A stretch of 64,000 nt of DNA from Prochilodus magdalenae (taxonomy: Eukaryota; Chordata; Actinopteri; Characiformes; Prochilodontidae), in contig JAMWET010001891.1 in assembly GCA_024036415.1 (NCBI GenBank), positions 62,001-126,000 of the forward strand. Direction: 5' to 3'. The notes under the pieces were generated by a model. It had not been told where the DNA came from, did no database searches, and was given only the letters and a program-made list of their open reading frames with translations. Position numbers and translations under genes: made by a program. Positions 1 through 9,991 of the stretch are shown here, in pieces. Positions within the stretch are counted from its first letter, which is position 1. Each line of letters starts with the position of its first letter.

Positions 1-2352
1 ACTGTCTCAGACTGGTGCTCCGTCCTCTGTACGGACTGTCTCAGACTGGTGCTCCGTCCTCTGTACTGACCGTCTCAGACTGGTTCTCCGTCCTCTGTAC
101 TGACTGTCTCAGACTAGTGCTCCGTCCTCTGTACTGACTGTCTCAGACTAGTGCTCCGTCCTCTCTACTGACCGTCTCAGACTGGTGCTCCGTCCTCTGT
201 ACTGACTGTCTCAGACTGGTGCTCTGTCCTCTGAACTGACTGTCTCAGACTAGTGCTCCATCCTCTGAACTGACTGTCTCAGACTGGTACTCCATCCTCT
301 GTACTGACTGTCTCAGACTGGAGCTCCGTCCTCTGTACGGACTGTCTCAGACTGGTGCTCCATCCTCTGTACTGACTGTCTCAGACTGGAGCTCCGTCCT
401 CTGTACGGACTGTCTCAGACTGGTGCTTCATCCTCTGTACTAACTGTCTCAGACTGGTGCTCTGTCCTCTGTACGGACTGTCTCAGACTGGTGCTCCCTC
501 CTCTGTACTGACTGTCTCAGACTGGAGCTCCGTCCTCTGTACGGACTGTCTCAGACTGGTGCTCCATCCTCTGAACTGATTGTCTCAGACTGCTTCATCC
601 TCAGTACTGACTGTCTCAGACTGGTGCTCCGTCCTCTGTACGGACTGTCTCAGACTAGTGCTCCATCCTCTGAACTGATTGTCTCAGACTGCTTCATCCT
701 CAGTACTGACTGTCTCAGACTGGTGCTCCGTCCTCTGAACTGACTGTCTCAGACTAGTGCTCCATCCTCTGAACTGACTGTCTCAGACTGGTGCTCAGTC
801 CTCTGTACTGACTGTCTCAGACTGGTGCTCCATCCTCTGTACTGACTGTCTCAGACTGGTGCTTCATCCTCTGTACTGACTGTCTCAGACTGGAGCTCCG
901 TCCTCTGTACGGACTGTCTCAGACTGGTGCTTCATCCTCTGTACTAACTGTCTCAGACTGGTGCTCCGTCCTCTGTACGGACTGTCTCAGACTGGTGCTC
1001 CCTCCTCTGTACTGACTGTCTCAGACTGGAGCTCCGTCCTCGGTACTGACTGTCTCAGAATGGTGCTCCATCCTCTGTACTGACTGTCTCAGACTGGTGC
1101 TCCATCCTCGGTACTGACTGTCTCAGAATGGTGCTCCATCCTCTGTACTGACTGTCTCAGACTGGTGCTCCATCCTCTGTACTGACTGTCTCAGACTGGT
1201 GCTCCGTCCTCTGTACTGACCGTCTCAGACTGGTGCTCCATCCTCTGTACTGACTGTCTCAGACTGGTGCTCCATCCTCTGTACGGACTGTCTCAGACTA
1301 GTGCTTTGTCCTCTGTACGGACTGTCTCAGACTGGTGCTCCATCCTCTGAACTGATTGTCTCAGACTGCTTCATCCTCAGTACTGACTGTCTCAGACTGG
1401 TGCTCCGTCCTCTGAACTGACTGTCTCAGACTAGTGCTCCATCCTCTGAACTGATTGTCTCAGACTAGTGCTCCATCCTCTGAACTGTTTGTCTCAGACT
1501 GGTGCTCCGTCCTCTGTACGGACTGTCTCAGACTAGTGCTCCATCCTCTGAACTGATTGTCTCAGACTGCTTCATCCTCAGTACTGACTGTCTCAGACTG
1601 GTGCTCCGTCCTCTGAACTGACTGTCTCAGACTAGTGCTCCATCCTCTGAACTGACTGTCTCAGACTGGTGCTCAGTCCTCTGTACTGACTGTCTCAGAC
1701 TGGTGCTCAGTCCTCTGTACTGACTGTCTCAGACTGGAGCTCCGTCCTCTGTACGGACTGTCTCAGACTGGTGCTCCATCCTCTGTACTGACTGTCTCAG
1801 ACTGGAGCTCCGTCCTCTGTACGGACTGTCTCAGACTGGTGCTCCGTCCTCTGTACGGACTGTCTCAGACTGGTGCTCCGTCCTCTGTACGGACTGTCTC
1901 AGACTGGTGCTCCATCCTCTGTGCTGACTGTCTCAGACTGGAGCTCCGTCCTCGGTACTGACTGTCTCAGAATGGTGCTCCATCCTCTGTACTGACTGTC
2001 TCAGACTGGTGCTCCATCCTCTGTACTGACTGTCTCAGACTGGTGCTCCATCCTCGGTACTGACTGTCTCAGACTGGTGCTCCATCCTCTGTACTGACTG
2101 TCTCAGACTGGTGCTCCGTCCTCTGTACTGACCGTCTCAGACTGGTGCTCCATCCTCTGTACTGACCGTCTCAGACTGGTGCTCCATCCTCTGTACTGAC
2201 TGTCTCAGACTGGTGCTCCATCCTCTGTACTGACTGTCTCAGACTGGTGCTCCATCCTCTGTACTGACTGTCTCAGACTGGTGCTCCATTCTCTGTGCTG
2301 ACTGTCTCAGACTGGTGCTAGGTCCTCTGTACTGACTGTCTCAGACCGGTGT
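1..2352. repeat. 34-bp minisatellite array (about 69 units)
   Basis: Head-to-tail units of 34 bp built on ACTGTCTCAGACTGGTGCTC followed by a CGTCCTCTGTAC-type end fill the start of the window, so the array continues upstream of it. Units differ at a few fixed sites (GTACGG, GTACTG or GAACTG at the end, ACTGG or ACTAG in the middle). Four 31-bp units (near 579, 678, 1355 and 1556) lack three bases and recur in similar surroundings, which shows multi-unit duplication. Each unit carries the small dyad GTCT-C-AGAC. The last units decay near 2330-2352. No open frame runs through it, so it is non-coding. Confidence 0.97.
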
Positions 2353-2584
2353 TTTGTGCTGCACTCTGCACTTTAATATACACATATATTACCGGTATAT
2401 AAGGTATGGTAGTGTGAGCTAATGTAACCAAAGAGAAAGGAGATGCATAATGGCCGGGACAAGGCCATTACAAATACATACCCCTGCAAACCAACATGTA
2501 TACATCTACTGACAGGTGACAGATCAAGGGTAAAGCCAACAAAGTGCAGTAGTAAAGTTTTGGGCCCCTATGATAGTGAAGGAG
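2353..2584. other. Unassigned sequence after the minisatellite
   Basis: AT-rich flank with a short TATA-like alternation near 2385-2402. No gene or repeat is recognised. Confidence 0.5.
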
Positions 2585-2790
2585 GTAACTGAATCTGCAG
2601 GTGTATGGAAGTGTACGGTCATACAAGTCTACCAGCAGTGGCTAAAATCCCAGTCTACAGGGAATTCTCATCGGAATTGCGCCAGGGAAAGCGTCCACCA
2701 AATCTGGCCCAGCTGTGCTATTCTTTAATCTCTGAGTGTCTGAACATTGATGTGGTCTACATCCAGAAACCAAATCACAGGTGGCTTTAA
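2585..2790 (+). pseudogene. Tc1-like transposase fragment (helix-turn-helix end)
   Basis: The frame from 2585 to the stop at 2726-2728 reads about 47 residues that match the N-terminal helix-turn-helix of Tc1 transposases (AGVWKCTVIQVYQQWL followed by a basic stretch). In Tc1 elements this region binds the terminal inverted repeats. The catalytic domain is absent and the rest is non-coding. A closely similar fragment lies at 11470-11715, and both lose similarity to Tc1 at the same point, so they are copies of one internally deleted element. This is a relic with no likely function. Confidence 0.6.
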
Positions 2791-2830
2791 TATCTAATAT
2801 AAAACTGGGGAATTACACTATAATAATAGC

Positions 2831-2832
<2 letters not shown>

Positions 2833-2863
<31 letters not shown>
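2833..2863. repeat. (CT)n microsatellite
   Basis: An uninterrupted CT dinucleotide run of about 15 units. An imperfect TG run follows near 2979-3010. Confidence 0.97.
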
Positions 2864-2866
<3 letters not shown>

Positions 2867-3520
2867 GCGACAGCTAATCACAACCCATCAGTGAATGGGT
2901 GTGACGTTTGCTCACCCCAGGCCAAGAAGACCCTGCTGTTTTACTGGCAACACAGAATGTCAAATATTCTGGAAATGTGGTGTGTGTGTGTGTGCGGGTG
3001 TGCATGCGGTTGTGTGTTTGTCCTTGAATCAGCTGTGCAGTTGGTGAACAGTTTAACATGCCCTGGCCCATGTTTGTACAGAAGAGCTCCGCTAGTGCTA
3101 ATTACATCTGTTCAGTATCTGATAAACAAATGAGCCTTTACAGGGTTGTTCATTTATCCGACAACTCTCAGATCCATCAGGAGGAAAACCAAAGCAAGAC
3201 AGGAGCTGGGCTTTCCAACGTGCACTGCCATGGTTAATGAATACACCAGCTAATGCAGATCCCAGTGCAGGCTTGAGTCCTGCTCAGGTTTAGCTTTTGA
3301 AGGTAGATCTATCAACTTCTTGTACTGGACTTTCAGAATTGGGCTCTGGATCAGACTGAAGCAGCAGAACCCGTGCCATTGCAATAATAACCGCAGCGGT
3401 GTGGGAAGGGGCACTTTATGCATTATGCCGCTCTGGTGATTGACCCATCTGCACGACCTCACCAATTAGAGCACACACCTACCAGGAGGTGGGGGGCAAA
3501 CAGAGGGGTGAATGCAGCTA
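2864..3520. other. Unassigned intergenic sequence
   Basis: Contains an imperfect (TG)n stretch and otherwise non-repetitive sequence. Only short chance frames are present. Confidence 0.5.
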
Positions 3521-4254
3521 TACACTCATTCTCAAAAGAACAGTTGCCCCAAGAAGGAAGGGAGGGACAGCAGTGCTATTGGGGGATCCAGGAACAATCA
3601 ATGATGATAAACTGACTGATACGGCCGATATTTATTGAGCTACACATACAGAAGTCTGTCTCTCAGTATGGCGTCGGGCCAACATGTTTGCTAACCCAAC
3701 ACGCCAGACGTCTCGGTATGGAGGTGTAGAGGTTCCTAATGGTGTCCTGTGACAATCCATCCCATGCAGCTTGAATATCCTCACACAGCTCCTTCAGATT
3801 GTGTGGTAGGGGTGGAGGTGGAGTGGCACCAGGCCTTCTGGATGTGTGCCGCGAGACAACAAACCGCTCAACCAGCCGCTGACCACGGTGCCTCCACACA
3901 CAAATGCGTAGGTCGTCTCCTTCAAGACAAGCGTCACTTTAGACTCGTCACTGAAGATGACCCGCTGCCATTCAGAGTCACTCCATGATAGTCTGACACC
4001 ACTGCAGTCTTTGGCGGCCAGCCGTCATAACGGTCTACGTGCACGTAGTCCTGCGGCGTGCAGCTTTCTGTCATTGGTGCTGGCACTATCCGGATGACTC
4101 ATGGAGGGCATCACTGCTCCCTGAATGTCCATAATAGTGGCTGTTGGGTCAGTCAGGTACAGCAATAAGGCCCGTCCTTGCTTATGTCACATGCACAGCA
4201 GTGCGTGAAACTTAAATCATTTGCATGTGTCATAATGTCAAACCCACCCACCCA
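3521..4254 (-). mobile_element. Family A Tc1 deletion derivative
   Basis: On the minus strand this reads as a Tc1-type element with its centre missing. The right terminal repeat (CAGTTGCC and an AAGAAGG stretch, read on the plus strand) lies at about 3523-3560. The left part ends in the CCCACCCACC motif near 4245, where the element is truncated. Family A relatives lie at 17.2, 25.4, 29.7, 30.2, 33.6, 34.3, 55.2, 56.1 and 58.3 kb. It cannot be autonomous because the transposase is broken and shortened. Confidence 0.75.
3663..3990 (-). pseudogene. Tc1-like transposase pseudogene, internally deleted
   Basis: Near 3930-3970 the minus strand encodes WQRVIFSDES, the motif around the first catalytic aspartate of Tc1/mariner DDE transposases. 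A second frame (3899 down to 3663, 78 residues) starts with VWRHRGQ-type sequence, then jumps from RRPGAT directly to PPPPLPHNL and continues into the family's C-terminal helix (AAWDGLSQDTIRNLY, SIPRR). The second Asp and the Glu, which normally lie between those blocks, are missing. A frameshift separates the two parts. The protein would be inactive. The same deletion junction is seen in sister copies. Confidence 0.75.
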
Positions 4255-4436
4255 GAGTGCAAATATTAAAATATTAATAAATAAGTATTCTTTCAATGAT
4301 TGTGCAATATTATTTTGGGAAAACTGAAACATGTAAATCTATCCTAGTAGATCCTAATATATAAATATACATATATATATATACCGCAATTACTGGTATA
4401 TGCAGTTTGCTTTATAGAAACTTTATTTAATGCAAA
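4255..4436. other. AT-rich spacer
   Basis: Short AT-rich stretch including a (TA) run near 4370-4383. Nothing else is recognised. Confidence 0.5.
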
Positions 4437-4686
4437 TCGTCGCTGTCCAATGAAAAACATGTATCTCCAATTTTTGTTAATTTTTACTTTTATGCCTCAT
4501 TTGATCACATGAGCTGCTGTTTACACTGTGTAGAGATTTCCTGAAGAATGGACCAACAGAAATGGCCCAAAACCACTTGGAAGGACGTCCGGTTCCATTG
4601 ACTTCCATTCAAATTAAATGAGGTTTTTGGCCTCTCCTGTAAAGTTGCCATTTTGGAGATAGCTGTTTTGCTTTGGACAGTGACGA
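4437..4686 (+). mobile_element. MITE-B, full-length copy
   Basis: A 250-bp non-coding element bounded by inverted repeats that start TCGTCGCTGTCCAA on the left and end TTGGACAGTGACGA on the right. The inverted similarity extends inward about 35 bp to the ATCTCCAA region. The interior has a recognisable core (CATTGACTTCCATTC and a GGTTTTTGGCCTCTCC block). At least eight more copies or fragments occur in this window. Small size, no coding capacity, inverted ends and TA flanks fit a Tc1/mariner-type MITE, although the parent element is not identified. Confidence 0.85.
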
Positions 4687-5511
4687 TATGTATTATGAAG
4701 TTACGCATGCAGCCCTTTGACTGTCTTGATCTAGAATGTTTAAACTGCCAATGTCAACACATGGACTATTCTGGACCGTGATGCAGCAGTACAGTTATAC
4801 TTAGCTTTTAGAATCCATGGCATGACTTATTAATACATGCTGCATTGAAGTGAAATGTTTCATGCACCATTTATTTATTTACATTCTGCAATCAAATAAT
4901 TGCAGTGTAAGAGCATAATTACAGAGGATGGGGATGTGATGTTTCTAAGAACCTAAAAGCCCAATTAAAAGCTATTACTCCTGAGAGGCCTGATCGTGTT
5001 TGAGGAGAGTCTGAAAGAGGTGGAGGAGCATGCTCTAAAATCTGTAGCGAATGTTGTTCTGCCAAAAAGAAAGAGGAAAAAAAACACCGCACACTTCTCC
5101 TTTCGCAGCAGATGGAGCCAGTGGGTATTCTGACATCTCCATGTGAATTAAGTCGATACGATGGGACTGCCACAGCGCTGGCATCCGAGGTGCGGATGTG
5201 AGGTGGCGCTTCTTCACATGCCTGATGATAATCACATGGTCATTGACTCGAGCTGCCCGTGAAATCAATACACCTGACGCACAGCTGACTCCGAGCCAAA
5301 TCACGGTCCTTCACTTACAGCTAATCTCCATCCCCAGCAACAAAGCCCTGTCTTAGTCCAGCTACAGCAGTCCTCGAGGAATGCATGTGTTCAGTCTGTG
5401 AAGACGACACTAGTTATCATATCAGGGTGAAATCGTGTTAATATCGAACTCCAGAATGCTAACACTATTCTTATGCTAATGCTAAGTAAATCAATCTAGT
5501 TAAAATCAGTC
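4687..5511. other. Non-repetitive intergenic sequence
   Basis: About 0.8 kb of single-copy-looking sequence without recognised repeats. The part at 4920-5330 has balanced composition and no low-complexity runs. The short frames on both strands show no recognisable domain. Confidence 0.4.
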
Positions 5512-5850
5512 TGCGTTTCCCAAAGATCTTCTTAACATGGTACGGAGAGTTTCGCTTTTACACTTCACAGTCTGCCATGGAGGATGATTGTTATGAGTAA
5601 AGGTTTGGAGAAATGCATGTGATGGGCATGGTGGGTTACGACAAGATACCGGAACATCCGAGCCAGAACCACCAGGTTCAGGAACAGCTTTTACCCTAGA
5701 GCTGTCAAACTGGTCACTGGGCAGCGCCTACTAGAACACGACTACAGCACTAAAGACCGCAACCAGAACACGACTACACCACTAAAGGCTGCTACCAGAA
5801 CACGACTACACCACTAAAGACCCCAACCAGAACACAACTACACCACTAAA
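5512..5850 (+). mobile_element. LINE 3' end, copy 1 (internally deleted)
   Basis: Closely matches 7929-8440. Both begin TGCGTTTCCCAAAGATCTTC and run through the same 130-bp leader. This copy then jumps from ACAAGATA to CCGGAACATC, losing about 95 bp present in the other copy, which removes the LPSGKRY block of the LINE C-terminus. It keeps the following block (NIRARTTRFRNSFYPRAVKL type) and about four units of a 32-bp tandem repeat (CACTAAAGACCGC type, 5725-5850). It is a dead LINE remnant. Confidence 0.65.
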
Positions 5851-6430
5851 TCAGTCCCAGATTTAGCTGCAAAAGTTGATGGCATGCTAAATGTCTGTGG
5901 TTTTGTTAAGGTATCTACACTTCAGCATGGTGATAAATTGAGTAGCAAAAAATGTGTCAACAAATTAATTTTAAATGAATTAAAAAACAAAAACAAAGTT
6001 AAATTCATTAATTAAATTAATTTTTATTTACAGAAATTATCTAGACAAAATGTGTAGCAAAAAAATTCTAAACAAATTAAGTGAAAATTAATTAAAATTT
6101 TAAAAAAGTTAAATTAATTGAAGGTGTGTTTTTTATTTACAGGATTTGCTCTTATATATCCGTTAAGCTTTGAAAGCATTCTACTCCTAAATAAAAAAAG
6201 ATGCTCCAGGATTATAACTGAAATTATCTAGACAGGTTTAATACACTTGAACTTTTTGTATGTCTGGTCATGGCTATACACGTTTTAGAAATACCAAGGC
6301 CCATCAACTAAGCTTACTGGGCACAGGGCAGGCATGCTTCTTGGACGTAATCACAGAACCACCGTGTTGAGTAAATATTTTGCAGTAGCGATAAAAATTG
6401 AGTTTGCTTCATCCACAGTGAAACCATAAT
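5851..6430. other. AT-rich sequence with a local duplication
   Basis: Very AT-rich. Two diverged copies of a stretch of about 112 bp start with GTAGCAAAAAA near 5942 and 6054, and each ends near a TTTATTTACAG motif. Nothing coding is seen. Confidence 0.5.
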
Positions 6431-6434
6431 GTTG

Positions 6435-6600
6435 GTTGGTATTGTATAGTGGGTTAAACCTCTGACCTCCATGATGTAGACTGGAGTATGATTCCCAATC
6501 TAGCTAGGTAGGGGTCTATGCTTTACCAGGTAGAGTCCTTGGGCAAGACTCCTAACACAACCTTCACCTACTTCTGGATAAGAGCATCTGCCAAATGTGG
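6435..6600 (+). mobile_element. Diverged tRNA-derived SINE
   Basis: Shares with the SINEs at 20481 and 30453 the AGAGTCCTTGGGCAAGACTC block, the CTAACAC block and the GGATAAGAGCATCTGCCAAA tail. The tRNA-like head is eroded. It is older than the other copies. Confidence 0.6.
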
Positions 6601-6751
6601 TATGTGATCTTTGCATCGTACACTATCTATATTTTTTAAGTTTATTATTTCACTTTTTTGTGTTTTATTATATACACTTCAGCAAAAATACCAAGGTATG
6701 GCAGGTGTCCAGTCCCTGAACAAAATAGTAACACTCTTGGAAAACTGTAGA

Positions 6752-6980
6752 ATATGTATCTCCAATTTTGTAGATTTTTACTTTTATGCCTCATTTCATC
6801 ACATGAGCTACTGTTTACACTGTGTGGAGATTTCATAAAGAACGGACCAACGGAAATGGGCCAAAACCGCTTGAAAAGATGGCTGGTTCCATTGACTTCC
6901 ATTCAAATTAAAGGAGGTTTTTGGCCTCCCCTGTAAAGTTGCCATTTTGGAGATACCTGTGTTTCTTTGGACAGCGACGA
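6752..6980 (+). mobile_element. MITE-B, left end eroded
   Basis: Matches the copy at 4437-4686 from the TATGTATCTCC motif through the right end GGACAGCGACGA, but the first 20 or so bases of the left terminal repeat are replaced by unrelated sequence. It has the same orientation. Confidence 0.8.
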
Positions 6981-7928
6981 TATGCAAGTTAACGTTGCTG
7001 TAAGAAGTCATGGGAAAGGAATAGTGTAGCCAACATGGTTAGTTATGTTTAATGCCATGCACCATATAATTAATGAAGTTATTAACATATGTAAATTTAT
7101 CAATCTAGTAGCTGAAAAGGTAGCTAGCGTCACTGGACAGCTCAATACACTCTGGGGGAGAATGCTAATTCCCAAAGCAAATAAGCTAACAGACCTTTCA
7201 CTGTTGGGGGAGTGGTCATGTGTGAATGACGTGTTCAAATTTTGTTCGATTTGAGTTGGGTGGCGGGGAGAGTGTGATTAATCGTGTGACGAACGGGTTT
7301 ATCGTGTCCCGTATTGGTTTAATACCGGACGCAACACTTAATTGCCAAATAAAGGACGATTCCGAAATCTACGGGACGGGTGGCAACCCTACTGCACTGG
7401 CCATCCTTGTCCTCAGGAAGGATTTTTGATGAAGAACTTACTTCAGCGTGTTTATAGCAGTGGATGCTAGTTTGGGAAGTGTCCTGGAGTTGGGTTTCAG
7501 CTAACATTTTCATCTACATAACTCTCCATGTTCCAAAGTGATGCTGTTTGCCTGTGGTGTCAGAGGGAATAGATCATGAAAACTAGCTTAAAGCTACGTA
7601 GCCCTTCTAAGTCCCCTCTTTTTACTGGCACTCACCATATTTCATGCTCTTGTAAGCCATTTGCCAGGCTGCAGAAGCAATAACGCCACTAATGAAATGA
7701 TTCCATCGTAATTCAAATGGGTTTTTTATGATATAGCGGTGCCATACATTTGTGCCCGACAATTAAGATTAAAGATGTCTCAAACATTTATGGTGATGTA
7801 TTGAAAGAGCCCACTTGAAAGGCACAGTTGTGCTCCATAAAAGTCTTCATGAATATATACATAACTCTCAGCATGTGAAAAGCTCACGCCTTCAATTAAA
7901 TGTCTGCCTTCCTACTGCTGTCTTTGGC
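6981..7928. other. Intergenic sequence with a possible transposon tip
   Basis: Mostly unassigned. A CG-richer stretch at 7255-7395 contains CGGGACGGGTGGCAACCCTA, a motif I associate with the tip of a fish DNA transposon; that recollection is unverified. Frames here are short and show no domain. Confidence 0.3.
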
Positions 7929-8908
7929 TGCGTTTCCCAAAGATCTTCTTAACATGGTACGGAGAGTTTCGCTTCTACACTTCACAGTCTGCCATGGAGG
8001 ATGATTGTTATGAGTGAAGGTTTTGAGAAATGCATGTGATGGGCTTGGTGGGTTACGACAAGATATGTCTGAGGAAAGCAGTCAACATATCTTTAGACCC
8101 CACACACCCCAGCCATCCCCTGTTCCAACCTCTACCCTCCGGAAAGAGGTACCGGAACATCCGAGCCAGAACCACCAGGTTCAGGAACAGCTTTTACCCT
8201 AGAGCTGTCAAACTGGTCACACCGGCAGCGCCTACTACACCACTAAAGACTGCAACCAGAACACGACTACACCACTAAAGACCGCTACTAGAACATGACT
8301 ACACCACTAAAGACCGCTACTAGAACATGACTACACCCCTAAAGACCGCTACTAGAACACGACTACACCCCTAAAGACTGCTACCAGAACACAACTACAC
8401 CACTAAAGGCCGCTACTAGAACATGACTACACCACTAAAGACTGTTACTGATTTCTAGTTCCACTACCTCACAAGACCTGTTTTGCACCGCACTTCAACC
8501 TGTATACTTGAACATCCAGTTTTGTTTTCATTTTAATTTTGTTCTTATTTATTTATCTATATTTATTTATCTATACTGAACATCAGTACTAGGCACCACC
8601 CTTGTTTGTATTTAACTGTTTTTTCTTTGAACATTATTTATTTATCTATACTGAACATCTGCACTGTACACTTTATATATCTATAATGTTTACAACCACA
8701 TACTTACTGATACTGCTCTACGCTTTACACGTCCTCCACACATACTGTACTGTTTGCACATATTGTTTTTGTCTATTTATCTTTGCCTTTATACATATAT
8801 ACTACTATTTACACATTCTTCAACTGCACTGGAGGACGAGCCTGACCGTGTTTCATTATACAGTACAACCCTGAACCGGTATAATGACAAAGTTGAATTG
8901 AATTGAAT
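7929..8908 (+). mobile_element. LINE 3' end, copy 2, with 3' UTR and tail
   Basis: The frame at 8030-8278 carries the C-terminal signature of a fish LINE ORF2: a DPTHPSHPLFQPLPSGKRY block, then NIRARTTRFRNSFYPRAVKL. It runs into a 32-bp tandem repeat (about 6.5 units, 8230-8445) and then an AT-rich 3' UTR of about 450 bp. The end is a short direct-repeat tail, TTGAATTGAATTGAATTC near 8890-8910, typical of LINEs that do not use poly(A). The 5' portion is missing, as in most LINE insertions. The leader at 7929-8060 is shared with copy 1. Clade assignment is not certain. Confidence 0.7.
8230..8445. repeat. 32-bp tandem repeat inside the LINE end
   Basis: About 6.5 units of ACCACTAAAGACCGCTACTA plus GAACATGACTAC, with small substitutions. 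A shorter array of the same unit lies at 5725-5850 in the sister LINE copy, so the repeat expanded or contracted after duplication. Confidence 0.85.
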
Positions 8909-9913
8909 TCATGGGTTGTTCTACCGCGAGTGCAGGCTGCTGGTAAAAGCTTTGCTGTCTTCAATCGACAGATGCAACTTGCTGGTTATATGGAGGGTTA
9001 GGGTAACACCCATTTCACATGACCCATTTCCAGATTTGGCCAGGTTCAGGATCTAGATATTGAGGCTTGTCATGATGTAGTGAGAGCTATTGTTGAACTG
9101 ATTATCAGTCCCCTTCTACTGTCAGCTTCAAGCACTAATCCTATCCGTGTGCACCCGCTAAATCTAGAGTAAGTCTTGGCCACTTGAGCCCACAAAACTG
9201 AGCATGTGGCATTTTTTGACCGCACCTACCTTCTTCAACCATACACTCTGCCCTTCAGCCCTCACCTACTTCGGGCTATGGATGTGGTCCTCATCAATTC
9301 CCACCTGTGTATGCTGTAACCCACTTCACTGATGTTGGACGAGTCCATGCAAATCTTTGACACAGCGGAGCAGCTGCCAGACTCATCACACCACTGTGCA
9401 CCCACCACCGCAACTTAGTCTTACAGTGTTAGCTAGTTACCCTACAAGACCTCTTCAGACTGCGGACCAGGCTAAAAGGCCTAGACCATTGTTGTGGATG
9501 AGTAACTTGCTGGTGATTATATAGTCTTGTGTCTTTTGCTGTTGCTGATCAGTAACATGTTTTTCTCTGCAGCACACTTGCTGTTCATTTGTTTCTCACC
9601 TGTTTGCTTCCAGAAGCCACCAATGCTTATCCAAGCCTGGCTTATCAAGCCAGACACAGTACATGTCCCCACAAGCCCGCAACCTGTTGGCTGTGTACCA
9701 GCTGTGACCATAGTGCCTCAGGACGAATCCTATGGAAAACTATATTTAGCAGATCATGCGGGAGGGGTGGGTAAAACCATTGTTACAATAGCCTGCATGC
9801 TAGCATTTGTTAAGGTCTGGACCTTTACATGCACTGAGCAAACTGAAACCAAATAGTCCTAAGCACCCAACATTATTAAAACAACATTATTGACCACAAT
9901 GGAGCTGCCAGCA
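8909..9913. other. Unassigned intergenic sequence
   Basis: No repeat family recognised. A 109-codon frame at 9527-9856 includes an AGGVGKT string that superficially resembles a P-loop, but nothing around it fits an NTPase, so I do not call a gene. Confidence 0.35.
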
Positions 9914-9991
9914 TCTGGCTCTGATCATGAACTCTATCTCTCACTTATACAGAGAACCTATGGGTCAGCTCTGGATTAATCAGACTGTATA
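9914..9991 (+). mobile_element. L2-like LINE 3' UTR, left piece
   Basis: Matches the reverse complement of 49850-49950 (CTGGCTCTGATCATGAACTC and GATTAATCAGACTGTA), which is the 3' UTR of the L2-like LINE at 49640-50955. The match breaks at 9991 where a Tc1 element begins. The rest of the tail resumes at 11214. Confidence 0.6.

Noticed and set aside
1..2352. CRISPR-like array
   Set aside because: Units are directly adjacent with no unique spacers, and the surroundings are a vertebrate genome. It is a minisatellite.
9527..9856. P-loop NTPase suggested by AGGVGKT
   Set aside because: The motif stands alone in a 109-codon frame without flanking beta strands, a Walker B motif or any family resemblance.
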